A DNA stretch of 64,000 nucleotides from Kineosporiaceae bacterium (lineage in GTDB: Bacteria; Actinomycetota; Actinomycetes; Actinomycetales; Kineosporiaceae): contig JAEUJN010000075.1 of NCBI GenBank assembly GCA_016794595.1, positions 40,448 through 104,447 of the forward strand, read 5' to 3'. The notes under the pieces were generated by a model, which saw only the letters and a list, made by a program, of their open reading frames with translations, had not been told where the DNA came from and did not search any database. Below are positions 38,108 through 47,945 of the stretch, piece after piece. The translations under genes were made by a program, and so were the position numbers. How positions within the stretch are numbered: position 1 is the stretch's first letter; each line of letters begins with the position of its first letter.

Positions 38108-39385
38108 TCAGCCGGCCAGCGACGACGCGAAGCAGGGGGTCAGGGGCAGCAGCGGGATCAGGCAGAGCTGGAGGGCGTGATACGTGTCGGGCCGTCCGTC
38201 CCAGGTGACCGCGGACGGGCTGCCGTCGGGGTTGACCTCCATCTGCCAGCCCGGGCGACCGTCCAGGAAGTGCGCCCGGGCGTACTCCCACATCCGCCGG
38301 TACCACTCGGCGAAGCGCTCCTCGCCGGTGACCCGGTACAGCAGGGCCGCGGTCGCGATGCCCTCGCAGGTCACCCAGTGGAAGTGCTGCTCGACCACGG
38401 GACGCCCGTCCCAGTCGGTGGTGTAGCAGATGCCGCCGTGTTCGCGATCCCAGCCGTCGGCCAGCGCCCGGTCGAACAGGCCGACCGCCGCCTCTCGCAG
38501 CCAGCCGTGGCCGGCAGCGTCGAACAGCCCGTCCGCGACCAGGCTCGCCTCCAGGTGCAGCAGCAACCGTGCCCACTCCAACCCGTGCCCCGGCGTCGCG
38601 CCGTACGGACGGAACGGGTGCGCCGGAGCGTCCCGGTTGTAGTCGGGCTGCTCGCTCCAGTCGGCGCCGAAGTGCTCCGGCACCCGCCACTCGTGCCCGC
38701 GCGCCCCGACGCCGATGACCCGCGTGGCGATCCGCAACGCCCGGTCGCGCCACCGCCGGTCGCCGGTGGCGTCCGAGGCGGCCAGATAGGCCTCGACCGT
38801 GTGCATGTTGGCGTTCGCGCCGCGGTAGGGATCGCACTCGGTGAACGTGCGGTCCCACTCCTCGCGGACGGCTCCCGCCTCGTCGTCCCAGAAGAACTCC
38901 TCCTGGACGGCGAGCGCCGCGGCCAGCAGCTCGCGGCCCCCCGGCCGGCCGGCGGCCGTGGCGCTGGCCCCGGCCAGGACGACGAACGCGTGGCCGTAGG
39001 CGCCCTTGGGGGCGTTCACCTCGGCCGATGACCCGTCGTCCGGGTCGGTGAACCACCCGCCGTGCACGGTGTCGTGGTAGAGCCCGCGCAAGGCGCTCAC
39101 CCCGTGGTCGACCAGCGCGGCGTCCCCGGCCCGGCCGAGCAGCCGGCCGAGGGCGAAACAGTGGGTCATCCGCGTGGTGATCCACAGCGGCCTCCCGTGC
39201 TGCGGCGCCAGCTGCCCCTCGCTGTTCAGCCAGCCGAAGCCGCCGTCGTCCCGCCGGGAGGCCGCGGCGCCGTCCAGCAGCCGGGTCGCCTCGGTGAGCA
39301 ACCACTCACGCGTCGGCCCGCCGAGCGCGTCGACCCGTTGTTCGGGCAGGTGAGAGGGCACAGTGGCGTCGGACGAGGTGGTCAC
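38108..39385 (-). CDS. AGE-family isomerase (N-acylglucosamine 2-epimerase superfamily)
   Basis: Protein of 425 residues with the (alpha/alpha)6 barrel of the N-acylglucosamine 2-epimerase superfamily. Recurring helices and family segments are visible: RMTHCFALGRLLG, GGWFTDPD, KGAYGHAFVVLAGA, GANANMHTVEAYLAA and HPGHGLEWARLLLHL-like residues with the catalytic histidines. Members interconvert mannose/fructose/glucose or sulfoquinovose/sulfofructose. The size and motifs fit the mannose isomerase/YihS group, but no sulfoquinovose operon surrounds it. GTG 39385 is chosen because GAGGAG lies ~10 nt upstream. Confidence 0.86.
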   Translation of the reverse strand: MTTSSDATVPSHLPEQRVDALGGPTREWLLTEATRLLDGAAASRRDDGGFGWLNSEGQLAPQHGRPLWITTRMTHCFALGRLLGRAGDAALVDHGVSALRGLYHDTVHGGWFTDPDDGSSAEVNAPKGAYGHAFVVLAGASATAAGRPGGRELLAAALAVQEEFFWDDEAGAVREEWDRTFTECDPYRGANANMHTVEAYLAASDATGDRRWRDRALRIATRVIGVGARGHEWRVPEHFGADWSEQPDYNRDAPAHPFRPYGATPGHGLEWARLLLHLEASLVADGLFDAAGHGWLREAAVGLFDRALADGWDREHGGICYTTDWDGRPVVEQHFHWVTCEGIATAALLYRVTGEERFAEWYRRMWEYARAHFLDGRPGWQMEVNPDGSPSAVTWDGRPDTYHALQLCLIPLLPLTPCFASSLAG

Positions 39386-39592
39386 CGGGTCACTCCTCAG
39401 CGAGTTCGGGGGTTGACGGGCGCGCCGAGACGCTTGCGCCCGACGGGTGAATCGTGTCGTGATGGGGGGACGGCCCGGTCGCGGCGGATACGTCCACCCG
39501 TGCGACGAACTGAATGAAAACACCGACGACGGCCCCTATGTGCGGCAACGTGTACCGCGATACCGTCTGCGCGGGGTGACGGAAGGTTCTCC

Positions 39593-41191
39593 GTGAGTGA
39601 CCAGGCCAGTGGGCCGGGCGGTGTCCCCGAGACACCCGCGCCGACCACCGAGCCCGAGGTCGCCCGGGTCGAGGCATGCACCGATGGTCCCACCGACCCC
39701 GTGTCGTCCTGGCACTACCCGCTGGATCTGCTGTCGGCCGTGACCATCGAGCGGGTCGGCAGCGGGTACATCTGCCGGCCCGAGCACACCTTCGCCGCTG
39801 CCACCCCCGCCTGGGGTCTCTCGCAGAACGACCTGGCCGCGGCTCGCACCCTGGTCCACGCCCGCTCCGGCGTCCCCCGCCTGCCCGGTCCGACCCCCGC
39901 GAGTCCCTCCCAGGAGGTGACCGAGGAAGGGATCGCCGAGGCGTTCGTCAACCTCCTGCGCCACGAGGTGATCCCCAAGGTCGAGGGCTTCCGCGTGGTG
40001 CGGCTGGTCCCTCCGCCGGAGGCGCGCGGCGAACGGCCGATCACCGAGGGCCGCTCCTCGGCCGTGGTGGTCGGCGAACGGGTGGTGGTCACCTGGGTGC
40101 GCACCGTGGACGACGCCGCGCACGAGGCGCCCACCACGCTGACCCACCTCGACGCGGTGCGTCATTTCGAGGTCCCCGAGACCCACGGCATGCTGCTGTG
40201 GACGACGCCCAGCGGGCGCGAGGTGCCCGTCGCCTGGGCCACCAAGTACCTGCCTCGCGCCCGGGACGGTTGGGACTGGTGTATCGACCTGACCCAGCGC
40301 GCCCTCGGCGTCGAGACGGACGGCGGGCCGGTGCGGCCGCCGTCCACCAACAGCCCCAGTACCAGCCCGGTCGACATGTGGGTCAACGACTTCCCGGCCC
40401 GGCTGGGACGCACTGCCGCCAAGCTGCACCTGGCCCTGGCCACGCCGTCCTCGGTGTTGCCCGAACCCACGGCGACCGCTCCGGCCGACCTGATCCGTGC
40501 CTGGCACTCCGCTGCCATGGAGCGGGTCGAGGCGGCGGCCCGGATCGCGCGGGAGGGACTGCTGGAGGGCGTCGCCGACGTGCTGTTGCCGCGGCTTCCC
40601 GCGGTCACTGCCCAGGTCGATCGGCTCGCCGAGGTCGCCGACCAGGTTGCGGACGGCACGGGGCCGGGAGTGTCGATCCAGCGGGTGCACGGCGACCTGC
40701 ACGTGGGACAGGTGCTGCGGTGGCCGGGTGGGCTGGTGGTGGTCGACTTCCACCCGAACCCGGTGGTGGAGGTGGCCGGGCTGAGCGTCGGTCAGGCGAT
40801 GGCACCGGCCGCCCGGGACCTCGCCCGGTTGCTGCGCAGCCTGGACCACGTGGGCCGGGTGGTCGACAAGGGCACCGGGTTCGCGATCACCCCGGCCGTG
40901 GACGCCTGGAGCGCGAAGGCCCGCACCCAGTTGCTGGAGGCCTACCGGGCCCAGCTCGACTCGGCCGGCCGCCCGGAGCTGCTCGACGAACGCCTGATCG
41001 CGGCGTTCGAGGCCGAGCAGTTGTGCCATGAGATCGTCTACGCGGGCCAGTACCTGCCGAGTTGGGTGTACGCACCGCTCGGTGGGTTGTGGCAATCCTT
41101 CGAGGCGACTCCCACGCAGCTCGAGCGGGGTGCGCTCGCGGCACCCGTCCCGGGACGCCGCGGACGCCGGGCCAAGCCGGCCACGACCTGA
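39593..41191 (+). CDS. Sugar kinase of the aminoglycoside-phosphotransferase fold (maltokinase/glucosamine kinase-like)
   Basis: Cytoplasmic 532-residue kinase. The C-terminal lobe carries HGDLHVGQVL (His366, Asp368 as catalytic base) and VVDFHPNPV for metal binding, as in maltokinase (Mak) and actinobacterial glucosamine kinases. The N-terminal cap (~50-200) is of the kind seen in those enzymes and replaces the normal kinase N-lobe features. It would phosphorylate a sugar (maltose or glucosamine) with ATP. No trehalose synthase or glgE gene is beside it, so the substrate stays open. GTG 39593 starts 207 bp from the divergent isomerase. Confidence 0.8.
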   Translation: MSDQASGPGGVPETPAPTTEPEVARVEACTDGPTDPVSSWHYPLDLLSAVTIERVGSGYICRPEHTFAAATPAWGLSQNDLAAARTLVHARSGVPRLPGPTPASPSQEVTEEGIAEAFVNLLRHEVIPKVEGFRVVRLVPPPEARGERPITEGRSSAVVVGERVVVTWVRTVDDAAHEAPTTLTHLDAVRHFEVPETHGMLLWTTPSGREVPVAWATKYLPRARDGWDWCIDLTQRALGVETDGGPVRPPSTNSPSTSPVDMWVNDFPARLGRTAAKLHLALATPSSVLPEPTATAPADLIRAWHSAAMERVEAAARIAREGLLEGVADVLLPRLPAVTAQVDRLAEVADQVADGTGPGVSIQRVHGDLHVGQVLRWPGGLVVVDFHPNPVVEVAGLSVGQAMAPAARDLARLLRSLDHVGRVVDKGTGFAITPAVDAWSAKARTQLLEAYRAQLDSAGRPELLDERLIAAFEAEQLCHEIVYAGQYLPSWVYAPLGGLWQSFEATPTQLERGALAAPVPGRRGRRAKPATT

Positions 41192-41225
41192 GGCCACCGA
41201 CCTGAGGCCACCGACCTGAGGCCAC
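41184..41225 (+). repeat. Three perfect 14-bp tandem repeats
   Basis: CGACCTGAGGCCAC occurs three times head to tail with no mismatch. The first unit contains the stop codon of the kinase gene. It lies in the 112-bp gap before the SCO7613-like gene. Function unknown. Confidence 0.85.
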
Positions 41226-41303
41226 CGACCCGCAGGCGACGACCCCGCGGTCGAGGACGTCGGCTGCTGGCCGTAAGGCCTGGTCAGGGGCCACACTCAG
41301 GTC

Positions 41304-43286
41304 ATGACAGCAGTTGCGGGGGCTCCGGGTCTGCTCTGTCCGTCGTGTCACGAGGGCCGCCTGGAAGCGGTGGCGGCAGCCGTGAGTACCTGTCCCCGCT
41401 GCGGCCACACCTCGGCCGCCTCGTGGGTGGCCGAGGCCCTGTGGCTGCGCGGTGAACGTGAGCGGCTGGACGCCCGGCTCACCTGGGTCGAGCAGCAGAT
41501 CGCGGCCGGGAACCTGATCCCCTCCCCCGTGGTGCCGCCCGCGGGGACGGGGATCGCCCATCCCGCGCAGCCCGCTGCCCCGTCCTCTGCCCAGCGGCCG
41601 ATCACGGCCCAGGGGTTGTTGCTCGGTGGCGGCGCCCTGCTGCTGGTCGTGGCGGCCATCGTCTTCACGGCCGTGGCGTGGAACCGGATCGGACCCGCCG
41701 GACAGGTGCTCACCATGCTCGGGGTGATCGCCGTGCTGGGCGGCACCTCGCACCTGATGCGGCGGCGGTATCGCTCCACGGCCGAGGCCTTGGCGACCGC
41801 GTCGGCCGCGGTGACGGCGGTGGCCCTGTTGGCGGCGCCGCAACTCGGCCTCGGTGCCGACTGGATGCGGACCCGCGAGGCCGCCTGGGCGTCGCTGGCG
41901 CTGATCGCCACGGCCGCGCTGGCCGCCGTCATGAGCCGTCTCGGCGGCCTGGTGGCCTGGCGGGTGGCCACGGTGATCGCTCTCGGCGGCAGCGCCGTGG
42001 CGGCGACCTTCGCCGTGGGCGCACCCGAGGACGGCCCGCAACCGCTGGCGGTGGCCCTGCTGGCGCTGGCGGCGACGGTGCTCCTGGTCTGGTCGGGCCG
42101 GACGGCGTCCGCCCCCGCCGAGGCGCTCTATCTGGGCGTGGCGCTCGGGGGCCTGAGCGTGATGTTCTCCCTGCGGGACCTGGACGCCGCCCCGATCTGG
42201 ATCCTCACCTGGGCGGTGATCGCCGGTGGTGCCGGGGTGGTCGCGATCGCGCCGGCAGTTGCCCAACCGCGGCGGGCCGTGCCCGCCGTGGTGCCGGAGG
42301 CGATGTCGGGTCTGGCTGCTCTGGTGGCCGGGTTGGCCGTGGCGCAGGCGGCCACCCGCGCTGTGGTGGCGGGGATCGACTCACCCGAACTGGCCCTGCT
42401 GCTGCTGGGCGGACTGGGCGCGGTGGTCTTCGCCGCCGGGGCCCTGGGGTCGCGCCGGCTGGCCGGGGCCCAGCGGCGTGGACTCTGGCTGGCGTGCCTG
42501 GCCGGCTCGATCGCCGCGTGGTTGCTGGCCTTCATGGCGGCGGACCGGATCATCTCGGCCGCCGCGCTGGCGGCCGTGAGTGACTACACCCCGCTGGCCG
42601 TGGAGGCGGTCGCCGGGTTCTTCGCGATCATCGCGGTCACCCTGGTCGGGGTCGGCCTGCTGCTGCGCCGCACCTGGCCGCTGGCCGCGACCTGGCTGCC
42701 CTGGGGAGGCGCCCTGGCGGCGATCGTCGCGGTGTGGGTGCTGCTGGGCGATCGGGACGTCGAGGTGCTGGAGGCCTACACGCTGCCGGCCGCGGGGCTG
42801 CTGCTGGTGGCCGGCGGGCTCAGCGTGTGGGCCGGACGCGCCCGGGGGCCGGCCTCGGCTCACGGTGCGCCGGGTCCGGGGCCGGCTGCCGGCGGTGACC
42901 TCTCCGGCGCAGCCCACGGACTGTGGGGCGCGCCGAGCCTGTGGTTGATCGGCCCGGCGCTGGCGGTGGCCCTGATCCCGTCCGCGGTCGCCACCTGGCC
43001 TGACCTGGACGACCGACACCGACTGCTGCGCACGGTCGTGGTGCTGCTGGTCGCGGCCGGCTGCGCGGTCGTCGGCGGCCTGGGCAGGGTCAAGGCCCCA
43101 CTGCTGGTGGGACTGGCGGCCCTGCTGATCGTCGCGGTGGGACAGGTGCTGGTCCTGGCCGACATGGTGCCGCGCTGGGTGTCCCTGACCGTGGCCGCCG
43201 TCGTCCTGCTGGCCGCGGGGTTCTCGTTGGAGGAGCTGACCCGCCGGGGTCGTCAGGTCCGGCGGGCCGTCCACGAGTTCCGGTGA
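41304..43286 (+). CDS. Zinc-ribbon multi-pass membrane protein, SCO7613 C-terminal type
   Basis: Protein of 660 residues. The N-terminus has a zinc ribbon (CPSCHEG ... CPRCGH, residues ~12-36) and a short helical hairpin (LWLRGERERLDARLTWVEQQIAAG). After a Pro/Ala linker comes a long membrane region with about sixteen or more segments (~100-630), Ala/Val/Leu-rich and with few charged residues. This arrangement matches the actinobacterial SCO7613 C-terminal family, whose function is unknown. The C-terminus is a basic cytoplasmic tail. It starts with ATG and converges on the VOC gene 44 bp away. Confidence 0.8.
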   Translation: MTAVAGAPGLLCPSCHEGRLEAVAAAVSTCPRCGHTSAASWVAEALWLRGERERLDARLTWVEQQIAAGNLIPSPVVPPAGTGIAHPAQPAAPSSAQRPITAQGLLLGGGALLLVVAAIVFTAVAWNRIGPAGQVLTMLGVIAVLGGTSHLMRRRYRSTAEALATASAAVTAVALLAAPQLGLGADWMRTREAAWASLALIATAALAAVMSRLGGLVAWRVATVIALGGSAVAATFAVGAPEDGPQPLAVALLALAATVLLVWSGRTASAPAEALYLGVALGGLSVMFSLRDLDAAPIWILTWAVIAGGAGVVAIAPAVAQPRRAVPAVVPEAMSGLAALVAGLAVAQAATRAVVAGIDSPELALLLLGGLGAVVFAAGALGSRRLAGAQRRGLWLACLAGSIAAWLLAFMAADRIISAAALAAVSDYTPLAVEAVAGFFAIIAVTLVGVGLLLRRTWPLAATWLPWGGALAAIVAVWVLLGDRDVEVLEAYTLPAAGLLLVAGGLSVWAGRARGPASAHGAPGPGPAAGGDLSGAAHGLWGAPSLWLIGPALAVALIPSAVATWPDLDDRHRLLRTVVVLLVAAGCAVVGGLGRVKAPLLVGLAALLIVAVGQVLVLADMVPRWVSLTVAAVVLLAAGFSLEELTRRGRQVRRAVHEFR

Positions 43287-43330
43287 GCGAGACGCCGCCC
43301 CGCCGCCCCTGCGAGTCGCCCAACTGCCGG

Positions 43331-43699
43331 TCAGGCCCCGGTGTGGCAGACCGCCTCGACGTTGTTGCCCTCCGGATCGCGCACGAAGCCGCCGTAGTAA
43401 TGGGGGTGGTACTCGGGCCACAGCCGGGGTTCGTGCAAGCTCTCGGCCCCGGTGGCCAGGGCGGCGGCGTGGAAGGCGCGGACGCGCTCGGCGTCCGGCG
43501 CGACGAAGGCGATGTGGGTCTCACGATTGGGCCCCACCCCCTCGAAGGTGGACACCCAGAACTGCGGTGACTCGGTGCCGTAGCCGACGGCCACCCCGAA
43601 GTCCATCAGGCGCCGATGGCCCAAGGTGGCCAGGACGGCGTCGTAGAAGGCCGTGGTCGCGGCCAGGTCGGCCGCATTGATCCCGAAGTGATCGATCAT
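43331..43699 (-). CDS. VOC family (glyoxalase/bleomycin-resistance-like) protein
   Basis: Small metalloprotein-fold protein of 122 residues of the vicinal-oxygen-chelate superfamily. It begins IDHFGINAADLAATTAFYDAVL, the classic first betaalphabeta unit with the metal-ligand His, and ends with YYGGFVRDPEGNNVEAVCH, where Glu is the last ligand position. A single-domain dimer is expected. Substrate unknown; isomerase, dioxygenase and antibiotic-binding relatives exist. ATG 43699 is selected because it directly precedes the first unit. It is the last gene behind the VWA operon, 105 bp away. Confidence 0.88.
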   Translation of the reverse strand: MIDHFGINAADLAATTAFYDAVLATLGHRRLMDFGVAVGYGTESPQFWVSTFEGVGPNRETHIAFVAPDAERVRAFHAAALATGAESLHEPRLWPEYHPHYYGGFVRDPEGNNVEAVCHTGA

Positions 43700-43804
43700 G
43701 CGCCCATCATGCCCTCGACCACCGACAGCCTCGCCCCTCGGCCGGCCGCGAGGGGGAGCCGAGGGGTGAGGCGCTGGGCAGATCCGGACGCCGCCCGTCG
43801 GCAC

Positions 43805-44923
43805 TCAGGCGGGGAAGGTGCTCCACCGGACGGCGGCCGCCAGGGCCAGCAGGATCAACAGCACACCCAGCCCCACGAACGCGACACTGATCTCGACGGT
43901 GCGCTGCTGGACGTCCACCCGCAGCGGCAGCTCGTTCAGCACCTGCTGCAACTGGTCGGCGTCCTCGGCGGCGAAATACTCGCCCCCGGTCGTGGTGGCC
44001 ACCCGGCGCAGGGTCGGCTCGTCGGCGATCAGGAAGTTCCGTGGCGGGCCCTGCCCGCCGATCCCGCGCCGCCCGGGGTTCTCCAGCAGGTCGCCGCCCA
44101 ACTGCTCGCTGGTGCAGACCAGGGCGGTGGGGTTGGTGGTGCCGAAGCCGATCGGGTAGACCCGCACCCCCCGGGCAGCAGCCTCGGCGGCCGCCTCTGC
44201 CGGGGTGATGCCGCGGGTGTTGGCGCCGTCGGTGAGCAGCACCACGATCTCGGGGACGTGGTCACCGGACGGCGGGCTGTTCGGGTCGCTCGGGGTGCCC
44301 GGGTCGGCTGAGCCTCCCTGGTCGCCGGAGCCACCCGGGACGCCCGGTGCCAGGCCGGTCGCCGGCTCCGACGCCGCGACGTCCGGGTTGATCTGCGCGA
44401 TGGCGTCGATCGACTTCAGGATCGAGGCGCCGATCGCGGTCCCACGTCCCACGGTGAGACCGTCGATCGCGGTGATCAGGCCATCCCGGTCGGTGCTCGG
44501 CGGCACCGCCACCTGCGCCGATCCGGAGAACACCACCAGGCCGATCCGGGTGCGCTCCTCCTGGGCGCGCACGAAGGTCCGCACGGCGTCCTGGGCCGCG
44601 GCGAGCCGGTTCGGGTCGACGTCCGTGGCGCACATCGAGCCGGACACGTCCAGCGCGATGACGATCGCCGAGGACGCCGTCGGCACGCTCATCCGCACCT
44701 GCGGGCGCGCCCCGGCCAGAACCAGCGCGGCCAGCGCGGCCAGCACCAGGGCGAACGGCAGGTGCCGCTTCCACCCCGCGCGGCGCGGCATCGCGGCCCG
44801 CACCAACTCGAGGCTGGAGTACACCACCGCCGGACGTCGCCGCCGCTGCCGGCGCAGGTAGACCGCCAGCAGGACCGGCACGGCCAGCAGCGCCAGCAGG
44901 ACAGGGGTCCATCCGAAGCGCAT
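43805..44923 (-). CDS. VWA domain membrane protein (BatA/BatB-like)
   Basis: Protein of 372 residues with a membrane segment at each end of the N-terminal region (~1-25 and ~55-75), a von Willebrand factor A domain and a C-terminal membrane segment (~345-365). The metal-dependent adhesion site reads DVSGSM beginning at Asp92. An acidic, Gly/Ser/Pro-rich insertion (~185-240) precedes EIVVLLTDGANTRG, the third MIDAS region. Such proteins act with MoxR ATPases in envelope stress or assembly of enzyme complexes. The start overlaps the preceding stop by one base (TGATG), confirming coupling. Confidence 0.88.
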   Translation of the reverse strand: MRFGWTPVLLALLAVPVLLAVYLRRQRRRRPAVVYSSLELVRAAMPRRAGWKRHLPFALVLAALAALVLAGARPQVRMSVPTASSAIVIALDVSGSMCATDVDPNRLAAAQDAVRTFVRAQEERTRIGLVVFSGSAQVAVPPSTDRDGLITAIDGLTVGRGTAIGASILKSIDAIAQINPDVAASEPATGLAPGVPGGSGDQGGSADPGTPSDPNSPPSGDHVPEIVVLLTDGANTRGITPAEAAAEAAARGVRVYPIGFGTTNPTALVCTSEQLGGDLLENPGRRGIGGQGPPRNFLIADEPTLRRVATTTGGEYFAAEDADQLQQVLNELPLRVDVQQRTVEISVAFVGLGVLLILLALAAAVRWSTFPA

Positions 44924-45975
44924 CAGATCACCCGCCCGAACCAGCGCCAGGACAGTCCGGCGCCCAGCAGCAGCACCAGGGCGGCCGCCCCGGCGAACAA
45001 CCCGGTGATCTCCAGTGGCCGGGTCACCACGGTCCAGCGCAGGTCGATCGAGGAGTACACCTGCTGGAGTTGCTGCTCGTCGGCGGCGGCGAAGTAGCGG
45101 CCGTCGGTGACCTCCGCCAGCTCCTGCAGGGCTGCCTCGTCCAGCGCGGTGGCCACCTTGAAGCCGCCCACGTCGATCACGGTGCCCGCCGCGCTGCCCA
45201 GGCCGATGGGGTAGATCCGCACCCCGGCGGTCGAGGCCAGCTCGGCGAGCGGCCCGGGCTCGGGATCCGAGGTGTTCTCGCCGTCCGAGAGCAGCACCAC
45301 CGCGGCCGAGCGGGTGTAGCCGAGATCCTCGCCCTGGGCCTCCACCGATCCGGTGGCCTCGTCCTGGGCCACCAGGACCGGGCGCCCCACGATGGCGCTC
45401 AGCGCACTCTGCAGGCCGCGCCCGATGGCCGTGCCGCCCCCGGGGGTGAGCTGGTCGATCGCGGCCGTCACCTCGGCGCGGTCCGTGGTCGGCTGCTGGG
45501 TGATCACCCCGTTGTCGCCGAAGGAGACGACCCCGATCCGGATCTGCGCGGGCTGGCTCTGGACGAACGTGCGGGCGGCCGCCTTGGCGGCCTCCATGCG
45601 GCTGGGGGCCAGATCGGTCGCGGCCATGCTGCCGGAGGTGTCGAACGCCAGGACGACGGTGCCCTCGCGCCGCGGCTCGGCGACACTGGCCTGCGGGCGG
45701 GCCAGCCCGATGAGCAAGAGCACCAGCGAGGCCAGGAACAGCACCGGGGCCACGTGCCGCCGCCGTCCGGTTCCCACTGCCGGGCCAGCTGCCGGGCCCA
45801 CGGCCCGGTCCCCTGCCATGCCCACGGCGGGGCCGGTCACCAGCCCGAGTTCGGCCATGCGCGTGCGGCGCTCCGCCCGGGCCCGCAGCAGCCGGCGATA
45901 GGCCGCGACCAGGACGGGCACGGCGAACAGACCGAGCAGCATCCACGGCCAGGCGAGGGTGACGGGGGAGCTCAC
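44923..45975 (-). CDS. VWA domain membrane protein (BatA/BatB-like)
   Basis: Paralogue of the next gene, 350 residues. An N-terminal membrane helix (WPWMLLGLFAVPVLVAAYRR), a second helix (~80-100), the VWA domain with DTSGSM beginning at Asp112, VVLLSDGENTSDPEP, and a C-terminal membrane helix before LSWRWFGRVI. Same family layout as BatA. GTG 45975 overlaps the DUF58 stop by 4 bp (GTGA). The pair of VWA proteins probably forms a membrane-bound complex facing the periplasm or cytoplasm; topology cannot be settled from sequence alone. Confidence 0.88.
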   Translation of the reverse strand: MSSPVTLAWPWMLLGLFAVPVLVAAYRRLLRARAERRTRMAELGLVTGPAVGMAGDRAVGPAAGPAVGTGRRRHVAPVLFLASLVLLLIGLARPQASVAEPRREGTVVLAFDTSGSMAATDLAPSRMEAAKAAARTFVQSQPAQIRIGVVSFGDNGVITQQPTTDRAEVTAAIDQLTPGGGTAIGRGLQSALSAIVGRPVLVAQDEATGSVEAQGEDLGYTRSAAVVLLSDGENTSDPEPGPLAELASTAGVRIYPIGLGSAAGTVIDVGGFKVATALDEAALQELAEVTDGRYFAAADEQQLQQVYSSIDLRWTVVTRPLEITGLFAGAAALVLLLGAGLSWRWFGRVI

Positions 45976-46892
45976 AGGCGTCGCCGCCGTCGGAGCTCGG
46001 CGATCCGGGCGAGCGCCCGGACCAGGTCCTCGTCGGTGCTCACGGAGTACAGGTCGGTGCCGGCCGAGCGGGCGGCCGCCACCAGCTCGGCCTGACGGGC
46101 CTGGGCGGCGGCCCGCAACCGGTGGCGGAAGGCGGCGTCCGCGGTGTCGACGTAGATCTGCTCGCCGGTCTCGGCATCCTCGACGTAGATCCCCCCGACA
46201 TCCGGCAGTTCGAACTCCCGCTGGTCGAGGATCTGCACCGGCACCACGTCGTGCCGGCGGGCGAGCTGGGCGAGCGGGGCGTCCCAGTCGCGGGCGGTCT
46301 GGAAGTCCGAGACCACCACGATCAGGCTGCGCCGGCGGGCGATGCCGGCGGTGGCGCGCAGGGCACCGGCCAGGTCGGTGACCGAGCCCGCGGGGCGCCG
46401 GGTGGCGCTCGCTGTGGGGGTGGTGAGCGCGTGCAGGATGCGCAGCACCTGGGTGCGTCCGTGGGCCGGCGGGATGGTCTGCTCGACCGTGGTGTCGAAC
46501 AGCACCGCGCCGATCCGGTTGCCACCCCTGGCGAGCAATTGGGCCAGGGTGGCCGCCACCTCGGTCGCGACCAGGTGCTTGGCCCGCTCCACCGGCCCGA
46601 ACACCATGGACGGCGAGCGGTCCAGCACCAGCCAGGCGGTCACCTCGCGATCCTCGAAGTACTCCCGCACGTGCGGGATGTCGGTGCGCGCGGTGACGTT
46701 CCAGTCGATCTGGCGCAGGTCGTCGCCCGGCTCGTACTCGCGCAACTCCGAGACATCGACGCCGGTGCCGCGGAACAGGCTGCGGTAGTCGCCCTGGAGC
46801 CGCCCGTCGAGCCGGCGGATCACCCGCCACTCCAGGCGACGCAGGACGCGTTCGGGCCGCAGGACACCGGGGTTCGTCGCGGCCGGACTCAT
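45972..46892 (-). CDS. DUF58 domain protein
   Basis: Protein of 306 residues with the DUF58 signature GRLQGDYRSLFRGTGVDVSELREYEPGDDLRQIDWN (~24-58) and the VWA-like core LVLDRSPSM, where the MIDAS motif is DxSxS-like. DUF58 proteins stand next to MoxR ATPases across bacteria and are thought to be adaptors of the chaperone complex. ATG 46892 begins 10 bp after the moxR stop. No membrane segment is present, so it is cytoplasmic and probably links the ATPase to the VWA proteins. Confidence 0.9.
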   Translation of the reverse strand: MSPAATNPGVLRPERVLRRLEWRVIRRLDGRLQGDYRSLFRGTGVDVSELREYEPGDDLRQIDWNVTARTDIPHVREYFEDREVTAWLVLDRSPSMVFGPVERAKHLVATEVAATLAQLLARGGNRIGAVLFDTTVEQTIPPAHGRTQVLRILHALTTPTASATRRPAGSVTDLAGALRATAGIARRRSLIVVVSDFQTARDWDAPLAQLARRHDVVPVQILDQREFELPDVGGIYVEDAETGEQIYVDTADAAFRHRLRAAAQARQAELVAAARSAGTDLYSVSTDEDLVRALARIAELRRRRRL

Positions 46893-46902
46893 CGCTCGGT
46901 CC

Positions 46903-47931
<1,029 letters not shown>

Positions 47932-47945
47932 CGGCTCCTGCTCTC

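Noticed and set aside
38108..39385. Sulfoquinovose catabolic gene cluster
   Set aside because: Only an AGE-family isomerase is present; no sulfoquinovosidase, kinase or aldolase stands next to it.
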